A stretch of DNA of 64,000 nt from Burkholderiales bacterium (GTDB lineage Bacteria > Pseudomonadota > Gammaproteobacteria > Burkholderiales > SG8-41). This document shows, piece by piece, positions 1-9,393 of the stretch. Position numbers and translations under genes: made by a program. Each line of letters opens with the position of its first letter. Within the stretch, counting starts at the first letter, position 1. The stretch covers positions 62,001 through 126,000 of the forward strand of contig JAHCAI010000007.1 of the NCBI GenBank assembly GCA_019634975.1, in the 5' to 3' direction. The notes beneath the pieces are model-generated. The model was not told the DNA's origin and did not search any database. It saw only the letters and a list, made by a program, of their open reading frames with translations.

Positions 1-172
1 AGGTGCGCGTTGACGGAGGCTGGGTCATTCCTGGTTCATAGCTGCTGCACGCACGCAGTGCGTTGGTCGCTTCTTTGCGGCCTGACGGACTCGGGCAGAG
101 AATGGCTTGATTTTGTTGCGCCGAACTCCTGGCGGCAACGAGCTGGCAGAAAAAGTCTTCGGAGACCGGAAG

Positions 173-248
<76 letters not shown>

Positions 249-324
249 CCGGGTGCTGCGAACTGCGGCCGGAACAGCCGCCGGAGAGGTTTCGCCCGCC
301 AGTCGGGCCGGGCGAAAGGGCGCT

Positions 325-353
325 ATTTAAACCTCAAAAGCGTTTTGCGTCAA
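325..353 (-). promoter_or_regulatory. sigma-70 promoter of tRNA-Phe
   Basis: On the minus strand TTGACG (348-353) and TTAAAT (325-330) are separated by exactly 17 bases. It points at the tRNA-Phe gene and would give a leader of roughly 70 nt before processing. A near-consensus -35 is typical of stable-RNA promoters. Confidence 0.7.
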
Positions 354-365
354 GGCAATAGCGCT

Positions 366-668
366 TCAACCGCAGACCAGCTGCTGGGCGACGCAGATCG
401 CCCGCCTGCCCTGGATCAGCAGCAGCCCGGCCAGCACCAGCAGCGCCAGGGTTGCAAACGGCAGATGGCGGTCGACGACGAAATTCGGCGTGATGAAGCG
501 CGTTGCTTTCACCAGCGGTTCGGTGCCTTTCTTGAACAGCTGGTAGATGAAGTTCTGCTCCCGTCCCGCGCCGGCGAGGATGTACATCGCGCCGCGGCCG
601 AGAAACAGGTATATCGCGACCTGCACCAGCGCGAGCAGGATGGATACCAGGGTGTATTCGATGGGCAT
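366..668 (-). CDS. small hypothetical inner-membrane protein
   Basis: This 100-residue protein has two predicted membrane segments (about residues 5-30 and 70-86). Between them is a polar loop with the motif GREQNFIYQLFKKGTEP and the stretch ITPNFVVDRHLP. I recognise no domain; it resembles short two-helix proteins found as singletons in betaproteobacteria. I chose the internal ATG at 668 because a longer reading frame would run back through the groEL terminator into the groEL 3' end with no hydrophobic or conserved sequence. It lies downstream of groEL on the same strand but behind a terminator, so it is probably transcribed separately. Function unknown. Confidence 0.7.
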   Translation of the reverse strand: MPIEYTLVSILLALVQVAIYLFLGRGAMYILAGAGREQNFIYQLFKKGTEPLVKATRFITPNFVVDRHLPFATLALLVLAGLLLIQGRRAICVAQQLVCG

Positions 669-713
669 GTCGGTGTTGTCCGGACGGTCTGCCGCATTGT
701 AAGCGCAGCCCGC

Positions 714-746
714 CCCAAAAAAGAAACCCCGCCGAAGCGGGGTTTC
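714..746 (-). terminator. rho-independent terminator of groES-groEL
   Basis: A perfect 10-bp stem GAAACCCCGC / GCGGGGTTTC (723-732 and 737-746) encloses the loop CGAA. On the minus strand it is followed by a run of Ts (As at about 715-722 on the + strand). It sits 100 bp after the groEL stop. Confidence 0.88.
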
Positions 747-846
747 TGCACAACCGATACCCGGAAGGAGGGAGGGCGCGGGAGAGAAACATCGGTTCCC
801 TCCTGCTCGTTCACCTTCCAGGGGGTATGTAATTCGCTTTCGCGAA

Positions 847-2514
<1,668 letters not shown>

Positions 2515-2802
2515 TTACTCGATGACGCCCATGATGTCTTCTTCGCGCATCACCAGCAGCTCCTCGCCCTGGACCTTGACGGTCTGGCCGGAGTACTTGC
2601 CGAAGAGGACCTTGTCGCCGACCTTGACGTCGAGCGGCAGAACCTTGCCGTCATCGGTTTTCTTGCCTTTGCCGACGGCCTTCACCTCGCCCTGGTCGGG
2701 TTTCTCGGCGGCGGTGTCGGGGATCACGATTCCGGAAGCAGTCTTGCGCTCTTCTTCCAGCCGCTTCACGATGATGCGGTCGTGCAACGGACGAATCTTC
2801 AT
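2515..2802 (-). CDS. groES: GroES co-chaperonin (Hsp10)
   Basis: A 95-residue protein of standard length starting [18 protein letters not shown], with the mobile-loop segment [19 protein letters not shown] and the family stretch [31 protein letters not shown]. It caps the GroEL ring. It is the first gene of the operon; a GAGAG ribosome-binding site precedes the ATG. It is controlled by the CIRCE element and promoter about 75-125 bp upstream. Confidence 0.98.
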   Translation of the reverse strand: MKIRPLHDRIIVKRLEEERKTASGIVIPDTAAEKPDQGEVKAVGKGKKTDDGKVLPLDVKVGDKVLFGKYSGQTVKVQGEELLVMREEDIMGVIE

Positions 2803-2873
2803 GGGTAACTCTCCTCAGATCGGTTGAATGAAACGAATGAATCGGGATTTACCGCGAGCAGTGCCTGCTCTTG

Positions 2874-2900
2874 TTAGCACTCAGCTCTAGCGAGTGCTAA
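2874..2900 (-). promoter_or_regulatory. CIRCE operator (HrcA-binding site)
   Basis: The perfect CIRCE inverted repeat TTAGCACTC (2874-2882), nine bases, then GAGTGCTAA (2892-2900). This is the established operator of the heat-shock repressor HrcA. It begins directly at the -10 box of the groES promoter, so bound HrcA would cover the transcription start. Confidence 0.97.
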
Positions 2901-2928
2901 TAATAGGGACGTACCCTCCATAAAGCAA
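2900..2928 (-). promoter_or_regulatory. groES-groEL promoter
   Basis: On the minus strand TTGCTT (2923-2928), 17 bases, TATTAT (2900-2905). The -10 hexamer shares its last base with the outer base of CIRCE, so the operator covers the start site. No clear sigma-32 promoter was seen, which fits repressor-based (HrcA) control. Confidence 0.75.
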
Positions 2929-2952
2929 GAGGGGCGGCAACGCCGCCCCTCT
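2928..2952. terminator. GC-rich hairpin, probable terminator of the upstream hypothetical gene
   Basis: A perfect 11-bp stem AGAGGGGCGGC / GCCGCCCCTCT with an AAC loop lies about 60 bp after the stop of the 3014-3667 gene. It lacks a clean T-run (minus-strand sequence after it is TTGCTTTATGG), and that tract doubles as the groES -35 region. It may separate the two transcription units, but termination is an inference. Confidence 0.5.
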
Positions 2953-2990
2953 GGGTGTGAGTACTGACTAACCCGAGGTTAGTCTAAAAT

Positions 2991-3014
2991 ACGTTTAAAA
3001 ACAAGTACTTATAT
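2991..3014 (+). repeat. dispersed AT-rich motif, copy A
   Basis: The core GTTTAAAAACAAGTACTTAT matches the window-wide motif CAATAAAAWCAARTACTTAT at 17 of 20 positions. It abuts the stop codon of the minus-strand gene 3014-3667. See the other copies at 9355, 24489, 52574 and 59773. Confidence 0.7.
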
Positions 3015-3667
3015 TATTGCTTGAGCTGTGGCACCGACAAGGCCCGGCGGACCGGAAAGCCAAAACGATAGACCGTCCGGCGCCGGCCACTGCAGGTCGG
3101 CGGCACCGGCAGGTGGGGACAGGGTGAGGGCCGGCGGCCATCCTGCGTCAGGGTCGCATCGTCGGCGAGATCCTTCCAGATCCCGCCGCAGACCGGGCGG
3201 AAGGACCACAGCAGATAGCCGCGGTTTGCGGCCAGTTCGACCAGATCATCGGTATCCGGCGCATCCGACACGGCCACCTGCGCGCCGTTGACACTGTGCG
3301 GATAGGCGCCGAATGCCTGCAGGCATTCCAGCGCCTCGCCCGGTGCCGCGCCCGGGCGCAGGCAGCCGGGCTGCTCCGAGCGCGCCACATCCCAGGCACC
3401 GAGCTCCCAGCCGGCATCCATCGCCGCGCGATCCACCGCCACCAGGTCATGCCAGCGCTCGTTCAGCTGCAGCGTCGAGCTCGGGATCGGCGTGTAGGCC
3501 ACGGCCTCCGCTTCCTCCAGGTCAACGAGCTTCTGCTTGATGAAGCCGTGCCAGTGCAGCGTCAGGATCACCGGCGTGTCGGGACAGGGCACGGCGGCGA
3601 GCGTGATGCCGACGAGCGGCAGGCCGGTGGCGGACATCTGGCTTTCGATGCGGTCGAGGATCTGCAT
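3014..3667 (-). CDS. hypothetical protein
   Basis: A 217-residue soluble protein without signal peptide or membrane segment. It begins MQILDRIESQMSATGLPLVG; a Trp/His-containing stretch LTLHWHGFIKQKLVDLEE lies near residues 35-55, and a short Cys-Pro-rich C-terminal part (PSPCPHLPVPPTC) near residue 185. I do not recognise the family. I chose the ATG at 3667 over a TTG two codons upstream because GGAGAT sits eight bases before it. It is divergent from bioA, and its stop codon touches an AT-rich dispersed motif. Confidence 0.72.
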   Translation of the reverse strand: MQILDRIESQMSATGLPLVGITLAAVPCPDTPVILTLHWHGFIKQKLVDLEEAEAVAYTPIPSSTLQLNERWHDLVAVDRAAMDAGWELGAWDVARSEQPGCLRPGAAPGEALECLQAFGAYPHSVNGAQVAVSDAPDTDDLVELAANRGYLLWSFRPVCGGIWKDLADDATLTQDGRRPSPCPHLPVPPTCSGRRRTVYRFGFPVRRALSVPQLKQ

Positions 3668-3847
3668 GCGCAAACATCTCCTTGTGTGCTGTTAAACTGC
3701 AACAATCACTACACAGAAACATCAGAGCAAATTCGGTGCCACTGCCGAGGCACCGGCCCCACCCGCATCGCGCGCGGCACGCCTGGCATGAGCGCCGGGA
3801 CGTTTGCGGGCTGAACGGCAAAAAGTATTCGACAAGGCCCTCCCGAA

Positions 3848-5170
3848 ATGCAAACCAGCACTCGCAACACTGTGCTGCTAACACGCAGCCGCACAGCCGT
3901 GTGGCACCCCTGCACCCAGATGAAGCAGCACGAAACGCTGCCGATCATCCCGGTGGCGCGCGCGCAGGGCTGCTGGCTGTACGACTGTGACGGCCGGCGC
4001 TATCTCGACGCCGTCAGCTCGTGGTGGGTCAATCTTTTCGGTCATGCGGAACCGCGCATCAACGCCGCTCTGGTCGACCAGCTGCAGACGCTGGAACACG
4101 CGATGCTCGCCGGCTTCACCCACGAACCGGTGGTGCGGCTGTCCGAGCGCCTGTCGGCGCAAACCGGCGGCGCGCTGGGCCACTGCTTCTACGGCAGCGA
4201 CGGCGCCTCGGCCACCGAGATCGCGCTGAAAATGAGTTTCCACTACTGGCGCAATGCCGGCCGGCCGGCGAAGACGGAATTCGTGAGCCTCGCGGGCAGC
4301 TACCATGGCGAAACCCTGGGTGCGCTGTCGGTGACCGATGTCGCGCTGTTCAAGGACACCTATGCGCCGTTGCTGCGCCAAAGCGTGCAGGTGCCCAGCC
4401 CCGACTGGCGCCAGGCCGCGCCCGGCGTGTCGCCGCGCGCGCATGCGGTCGCCTGCGCAAAGGCGCTGGAGCGCCACCTCGAACAGCACCATGCGGCCAC
4501 CGCGGCCCTGATCGTCGAGCCGCTGGTGCAGGGCGCTACCGGCATGGCGATGTACGACGCCGAATACCTGCGCCAGGCGCGCCTGCTCTGCGACCGTTAC
4601 GAGGTGCACCTGGTCGTCGACGAGATCATGACCGGCTTCGGCCGTACCGGCAGCTTCTTCGCCCACCAGCAGGCCGCCATCACGCCGGACATCCTGTGCC
4701 TGTCGAAGGGCATCACCGGCGGCTATCTGCCATTGTCGTCGGTACTGGTCACGGACCGGATCTATGAAGCCTTCTACGACGACGAGGTCACCCGTGGCTT
4801 CCTGCATTCGCATTCGTATACCGGCAACGCGCTCGCCTGCCGCGCCGCGCTGGCGACGCTCGACATTTTCGATGAGGACCGCGTCATCGAATCCAACCGC
4901 GGCAGGGCACAACGCATGAACGAGCTCTGCCGCAGCCTCGCCGTCCATCCGCGGGTACGCGATTTCCGCAACTGCGGCATGATCTGGGCCTTCGAGGTCG
5001 CGGACGCGGGGCCCGGCTTCGGCCGCCGCTTTTTCGAGGCCGCGCTCGGACATGAACTGCTGCTGCGGCCGATCGGCAACACGGTGTATTTCATGCCGCC
5101 CTATGTCATCAGCGATGACGAGATGGCGTTGCTCGCCGGGCGCACGCTCGAGCTGCTCGCAGCCGCATGA
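3848..5170 (+). CDS. bioA: adenosylmethionine-8-amino-7-oxononanoate aminotransferase
   Basis: A 440-residue PLP-dependent class III aminotransferase that converts KAPA to DAPA in biotin synthesis, using S-adenosylmethionine as amino donor. Family marks include VWHPCTQM near the N-terminus, SSWWVNLFGH (residues 57-66), the substrate/PLP stretch YGSDGASATEIALKM, DEIMTGFGRTG (259-268) and the Schiff-base lysine K287 in CLSKGITGGYLPLSS. Its stop overlaps the start of the next gene by four bases (ATGA), so at least two genes are coupled to it. No BirA operator was seen upstream and no other bio genes are in the window. Confidence 0.95.
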   Translation: MQTSTRNTVLLTRSRTAVWHPCTQMKQHETLPIIPVARAQGCWLYDCDGRRYLDAVSSWWVNLFGHAEPRINAALVDQLQTLEHAMLAGFTHEPVVRLSERLSAQTGGALGHCFYGSDGASATEIALKMSFHYWRNAGRPAKTEFVSLAGSYHGETLGALSVTDVALFKDTYAPLLRQSVQVPSPDWRQAAPGVSPRAHAVACAKALERHLEQHHAATAALIVEPLVQGATGMAMYDAEYLRQARLLCDRYEVHLVVDEIMTGFGRTGSFFAHQQAAITPDILCLSKGITGGYLPLSSVLVTDRIYEAFYDDEVTRGFLHSHSYTGNALACRAALATLDIFDEDRVIESNRGRAQRMNELCRSLAVHPRVRDFRNCGMIWAFEVADAGPGFGRRFFEAALGHELLLRPIGNTVYFMPPYVISDDEMALLAGRTLELLAAA

Positions 5171-5646
5171 ACGCCCTGCGCATCATCTCCGGCGGCCAGA
5201 CCGGCGTCGACCGCGCGGCACTGGATGCCGCGCTCGCCGCCGGCGTGCCTTGCGGCGGCTGGTGTCCCGGCGGTCGCATGGCCGAAGACGGGCCACTCCC
5301 CCCGCGCTATCCGCTGACCGAACTCCCCGGCAGCGGCTACATCGAGCGCACCCGCGCCAATGTCGCCGACAGCGACGGCACGGTGATCCTGCACGGTGAC
5401 AGGCTCGAAGGCGGCACGCTGCAGACCCGGCTCTTCTGCGAGGAACTCGGCAAGCCCTGCCTGGTGATCGCCCGCGAAACGACGGACATCGCCGCTGCTG
5501 CCGACACCATCGCCGATTTCATCGGGAGCCACGACATCCGCTCGCTCAATGTCGCAGGCCCGCGCGCCAGCAAACAGCCGCAGATGTACGAGTGGGCCCA
5601 TGCCGTCATCAGCAGGCTGCTCGAACGGACGCGTGCCGCCGCATGA
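5167..5646 (+). CDS. putative molybdenum-carrier / YpsA-like (SLOG) protein
   Basis: A 159-residue cytosolic protein. It opens with a nucleotide-binding signature IISGGQTGVDRAALDAA (residues 5-21), followed by GGWCPGGRMAEDG and SDGTVILHGD. The C-terminal half contains LNVAGPRASK. These match the circularly permuted YpsA / molybdenum-cofactor-carrier family of the Rossmann-like SLOG superfamily. The ligand is unproven. It overlaps bioA (ATGA) and the next gene (ATGA). Confidence 0.75.
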   Translation: MNALRIISGGQTGVDRAALDAALAAGVPCGGWCPGGRMAEDGPLPPRYPLTELPGSGYIERTRANVADSDGTVILHGDRLEGGTLQTRLFCEELGKPCLVIARETTDIAAAADTIADFIGSHDIRSLNVAGPRASKQPQMYEWAHAVISRLLERTRAAA

Positions 5647-7034
5647 AGCTGACCTTTCTCGGCGCCGCCGGCGAGGTCACCGGCTCGAGCTTTCTGGTCG
5701 AAACCGGTGAGGTCTGCTTTCTCGTCGACTGCGGCATGTTCCAAGGGGGCCGCGATGCCGACACCAAGAACTATGCGCGCTTTGCCTTCGCGCCGGCGAC
5801 GCTGGATTTCGTGCTGTTGACCCATGCCCACATCGACCATTCCGGACTGCTGCCGCGGCTGGTCGCACAGGGCTTCCGCGGCCCGATCCATACCACCGCC
5901 GCCACCGCCGACCTGCTGGGGGTCATGCTCGCCGACTCCGCGCACATCCAGCAGCGGGAGCAGGAGTGGCGGCAGAAGGCCGGCGCGCGCGGCGCCGGCC
6001 GGCCGCCGCTCTACACCCTGCCCGAGGTCAACCGCACGCTGCGCCAGCTGCGCCCCACCGAATACGACATCGAACTGCAGCCGCATCCGGACGTGCGCTG
6101 CGTGTTCCGCGACGCCGGCCACATCATCGGCTCGGCGATCATCGAGCTGTGGGTGCGCGACGGCAAGCGCACCCGCAAGCTGGTGTTCTCCGGCGACCTC
6201 GGCCAGCCCTGCCGCCCGCTGGTGCGCGATCCGGTGCGCATCGCCGAGGCCGACGTGCTGGTGGTGGAATCGACCTACGGCAACCGGCTGCACAAGTCGA
6301 TGGCGGAAACACTCGCCGAGTTCACGCATGCGGTGACCGACACCCTGCAGCACAAGAAGGGCAATGTCATCATCCCCGCCTTCGCCGTCGGACGCACCCA
6401 GGAGATTCTCTATCTGCTGGTGGATCTCCACCGCCAGGGCAAACTTCCGGAGATGGACATCTACGTCGATTCACCGATGGCGCTGAAGGCGACCGAGATC
6501 ACCGCGAAGCACTGGGCGCTCCTCGATCCCGAGGCTGCGGCGCTGCTGCAGTGGATGAAGGGCCGGCGCGGCCGGCCGCGGATCCACTTCGTGCAGGACG
6601 TGCTGGAATCCACGGAGCTGCAGAGAATCAGGCAGGGCGCCGTCATCATTTCGGCGAGCGGCATGTGCAATGCCGGCCGCATCAAGCACCATCTGCGCCA
6701 CAACCTCGGGCGCCGCGACTGCAGCGTGATCATCGCCGGCTTCCAGGCCGCGGGCACCCTGGGCAGACGCATTGTCGACGGCGCGAAAACCGTGCGCCTG
6801 TTCGGCATCCCGGTGCCGGTGAAGGCCGACATCTACACGATCGGCGGCCTGTCGGCCCACGCCGACCAGGCGGCGCTGCTCGACTGGCTGCAACATTTCA
6901 AGCGCGCGCCGCAGCGGACCTTCGTCGTTCACGGCGAACAGGACACCGCGGAAATTTTCGCGACCACGATCCGCGACCGGCTGGGCTGGGGCGGCATCGA
7001 CATCCCCGCCATGCACAGCGCCATCATCCTATGA
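5643..7034 (+). CDS. beta-CASP metallo-beta-lactamase-fold RNase-like hydrolase
   Basis: A 463-residue protein. The MBL motifs run in order: motif 1 LVDCGMFQGG, motif 2 THAHIDHSG (HxHxDH), a further His in DAGHIIGSA, and an Asp in FSGDLG. The beta-CASP and RMMBL parts follow: SASGMCNAGRIKHHLRHN and GGLSAHADQAALLDWL. The architecture is that of archaeal/eukaryotic CPSF-like and bacterial RNA-processing nucleases, with two zinc ions. RNA is the expected substrate but this is not proven here. The start at 5643 overlaps the previous stop (ATGA); a longer reading frame adds a sequence unlike the family. Confidence 0.88.
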   Translation: MKLTFLGAAGEVTGSSFLVETGEVCFLVDCGMFQGGRDADTKNYARFAFAPATLDFVLLTHAHIDHSGLLPRLVAQGFRGPIHTTAATADLLGVMLADSAHIQQREQEWRQKAGARGAGRPPLYTLPEVNRTLRQLRPTEYDIELQPHPDVRCVFRDAGHIIGSAIIELWVRDGKRTRKLVFSGDLGQPCRPLVRDPVRIAEADVLVVESTYGNRLHKSMAETLAEFTHAVTDTLQHKKGNVIIPAFAVGRTQEILYLLVDLHRQGKLPEMDIYVDSPMALKATEITAKHWALLDPEAAALLQWMKGRRGRPRIHFVQDVLESTELQRIRQGAVIISASGMCNAGRIKHHLRHNLGRRDCSVIIAGFQAAGTLGRRIVDGAKTVRLFGIPVPVKADIYTIGGLSAHADQAALLDWLQHFKRAPQRTFVVHGEQDTAEIFATTIRDRLGWGGIDIPAMHSAIIL

Positions 7035-8524
7035 ACACCATTCAGGCCATCATGCGCATCCACCGGATTTGCACCGCGCTGCTCATCACCCTGCTCCCCC
7101 TGGGCGCCGCGGCGCAGCCGGCGTCGGCCCTCCCCGAGCCGGTGGCCCAGGCGCTGGCGCGGGCCGGCATACCGGAATCGGCGGTCGGCGTGTATGTGCA
7201 CGAGATCGGCGGCGATGCGGTGCTCGCGGTCGGGGCCGAGCGTTCGCTGAACCCCGCATCCAGCATGAAGATCGTCACCACCTATGCCGGCCTCGAACTG
7301 CTGGGTCCCGCCTACACCTGGAACACCGAAGCGCTGGCCGAGGGCACGCTGACCCAGGACAGCCTGCTCGGCAATCTGCACCTGAAGGGCGCCGGCGACC
7401 CGAAGCTGACGCTGGAGCACTTCTGGCTGCTGCTGCGCAACCTGCGCGCGCGCGGCCTGCGCGACATCCGCGGCGACCTCGTGCTCGACCGCCGCCTGTT
7501 TGCCGACGAGGCCCCGGATCCCGGCCAGTTCGACGACCAGCCGACCCGCCCCTACAACACGACGCCCAACGCGCTGCTGGTCAACTTCAAGGCGGTGACG
7601 CTGCAGTTCATCCCGGATGCGGCAACGCGCACGGTGCGCATCATCGCCGAACCGCCGCTGCCGCAGGTGCAGGTCGTCAATAACCTGAAAGCGGTCGACG
7701 GCAGCTGCGGCGACTGGCTGGGCCGCATGAAGATCGACGCCCAGGGCAACGCCGACTCGGCGCGACTCGCCTTTTCCGGCAGCTACGTCCTCGACTGCGG
7801 CGAGCGCCAGCGCAGCTTCAGCGTGCTCGGCCACCGCCAGTATGTCGGCGCGCTGTTCACGCTGCTTTGGCGCGAACTGGGCGGCAGCTTCAGCGGCCAG
7901 ATCCGCGATGGCGCGACGCCGCCCTCGGCGCGGGTGCTGTCGACGGTCAAGTCGCAGTCGCTGTCGGAGATCGTGCGCGACGTCAACAAGTATTCCAACA
8001 ACGTGATGTCGCGCCAGCTGTTCCTCGCGCTCGGATTCAACGATGCCGGCGCCAGCACCGCCAGCGCGACTGCCGCCGTCAGGCAATGGCTGGCGCTGAA
8101 AGGCCTGTCCTTCCCCGAGCTGGTGCTGGAGAACGGTTCCGGGCTGTCGCGCATCGAGCGCATCAGCGCGCGCAACCTTGGCACGGTGCTGCTCAGCGCC
8201 TGGCACAGCGCGGTGATGCCCGAGCTGATGGCCTCGCTGCCGGTGGCCGCCGTCGACGGCACGATGCGCCGTCGCCTTAAAAGCGCGGAAATCGCCGGCC
8301 AGGCGCACATCAAGACCGGCTCGCTGTCCGGCGTGCGCTCGATCGCCGGCTATGTGCTCGATGCCCAGGGCAACCGTTCGGTGGTGGTGTTCATGGTCAA
8401 TCACGCCAATGCGGCCAATGCGCAGCCGGCGATGGATGCCCTGCTGCAATGGGTGCACAACCGCGACAGCTGCTGCGGACGCCAGGAACGGCGGCGGCAA
8501 CAGGGCCGGAAGCCGGGCGCCTAA
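7031..8524 (+). CDS. dacB: D-alanyl-D-alanine carboxypeptidase/endopeptidase, PBP4 type
   Basis: A 497-residue penicillin-binding protein of peptidase family S13. An N-terminal signal peptide (about residues 8-28, ending AAA-QP) sends it to the periplasm. The active-site motifs are SSMK (nucleophile S77, K80), SNN in DVNKYSNNVMSRQL and KTG in AHIKTGSLSG. It trims or cleaves peptidoglycan peptides. The ATG overlaps the previous stop. The C-terminus ends in a basic tail (CCGRQERRRQQGRK). Its last bases overlap the stop of the convergent gene at 8521. Confidence 0.93.
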   Translation: MNTIQAIMRIHRICTALLITLLPLGAAAQPASALPEPVAQALARAGIPESAVGVYVHEIGGDAVLAVGAERSLNPASSMKIVTTYAGLELLGPAYTWNTEALAEGTLTQDSLLGNLHLKGAGDPKLTLEHFWLLLRNLRARGLRDIRGDLVLDRRLFADEAPDPGQFDDQPTRPYNTTPNALLVNFKAVTLQFIPDAATRTVRIIAEPPLPQVQVVNNLKAVDGSCGDWLGRMKIDAQGNADSARLAFSGSYVLDCGERQRSFSVLGHRQYVGALFTLLWRELGGSFSGQIRDGATPPSARVLSTVKSQSLSEIVRDVNKYSNNVMSRQLFLALGFNDAGASTASATAAVRQWLALKGLSFPELVLENGSGLSRIERISARNLGTVLLSAWHSAVMPELMASLPVAAVDGTMRRRLKSAEIAGQAHIKTGSLSGVRSIAGYVLDAQGNRSVVVFMVNHANAANAQPAMDALLQWVHNRDSCCGRQERRRQQGRKPGA

Positions 8525-9312
8525 GGCGTACGCCTCGCAACCGCCAGGCCGTGCCGGCTCATCCACAGCCGCGACAGCAGCTGCACCAGTCCGGCGGCCG
8601 CCAGCGCCCACAGGAAAGCGATGCCGATGCCGGCAGCGGTCAAGGCCCAGGCTAGCACCGCACAGAACGTGCTGAACGAATAAAAACCGAGCACCATGCC
8701 GCGCAGCAGCTGCACCGTCGCCGCCGCGCCTGCGCTGCGATGGGTGAACAGCACCAGCACCGTGCCCATCACCGGAAACATCGCGAGGATGCCGCTCAAG
8801 GACGGCCCCAGGCGCGCGGCGGAGTACGTCACCCCCAGCACCAGCAGCGCGCCCAGCCCCATGCGCAGCAGCATGTCGCGCGGCGGTTTTACCGCGGCCG
8901 CGGCGGCAGCTTCCAGGCGCGGATAGAAACGCGGCGCGAACCACAGCCCAAGCAGCACGCCGGCCGCGGCCGCCGGCAGGGAGGCATTCCACCACTCCAG
9001 CAGCACGACGGCGACGGCATAACCGGCATAGGCCAGCGGCAGGCTGAGCGGCCAGGCAAAGCGCGTCGCCGCCCAGGCATAGCCCAGGCCGAAGGCCAGC
9101 ATGCCCAGCACCGCCGACAGCGTGCCGACCGCCGCCTGCGCGGCAAAGGCTGCGCCCTGCTCCAGCGCAATGAACCAGAGAATGGGACCGGCGACGATCG
9201 GGAAGGCCGACAGCCAGCCGGCGACTGCCGGTCCCCAGCGCCGGCCGGCGAGCGTCACGCCTGCGATCAGCGCGGGCACCAGCAGCAGCTTCAGCAACAG
9301 GACGGTACTCAA
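8521..9312 (-). CDS. polytopic membrane protein with two DUF3147-like repeats
   Basis: A 263-residue protein with about eight hydrophobic segments. The segment GPAVAGWLSAFPIVAGPILW (27-46) recurs as GPSLSGILAMFPVMGTVLVL (169-188), so the protein appears to be an internal duplication. Each half resembles the DUF3147 protein at 56097 (LGGLVAALPMVTVLALIW). Function unknown; a small-molecule permease-like role is only a guess. It converges on dacB and lies just downstream of an AT-rich dispersed motif. Confidence 0.75.
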   Translation of the reverse strand: MSTVLLLKLLLVPALIAGVTLAGRRWGPAVAGWLSAFPIVAGPILWFIALEQGAAFAAQAAVGTLSAVLGMLAFGLGYAWAATRFAWPLSLPLAYAGYAVAVVLLEWWNASLPAAAAGVLLGLWFAPRFYPRLEAAAAAAVKPPRDMLLRMGLGALLVLGVTYSAARLGPSLSGILAMFPVMGTVLVLFTHRSAGAAATVQLLRGMVLGFYSFSTFCAVLAWALTAAGIGIAFLWALAAAGLVQLLSRLWMSRHGLAVARRTP

Positions 9313-9354
9313 GACGGGCTTTCAGCGCTCGCGGCGCAGTCGCGGGGATATGGA

Positions 9355-9382
9355 CAAATACCAATAAAAACAAATACTTATG
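9355..9382 (+). repeat. dispersed AT-rich motif, copy B
   Basis: CAATAAAAACAAATACTTAT at 9362-9381 is an exact match to the motif core, preceded by a short CAAATAC. It lies in the 81-bp gap between ubiD (stop 9394, minus) and the membrane-protein gene (start 9312, minus). Confidence 0.85.
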
Positions 9383-9393
9383 ATTTTGTGCGG

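Noticed and set aside
1..172. Search for a gene or terminator downstream of tRNA-Phe
   Set aside because: Only a weak imperfect hairpin (about 115-140) is seen; short frames there are antisense to the tRNA and lack coding signs.
3674..3847. BirA operator upstream of bioA
   Set aside because: No TTGTAAACC-type half sites with the needed spacing were found.
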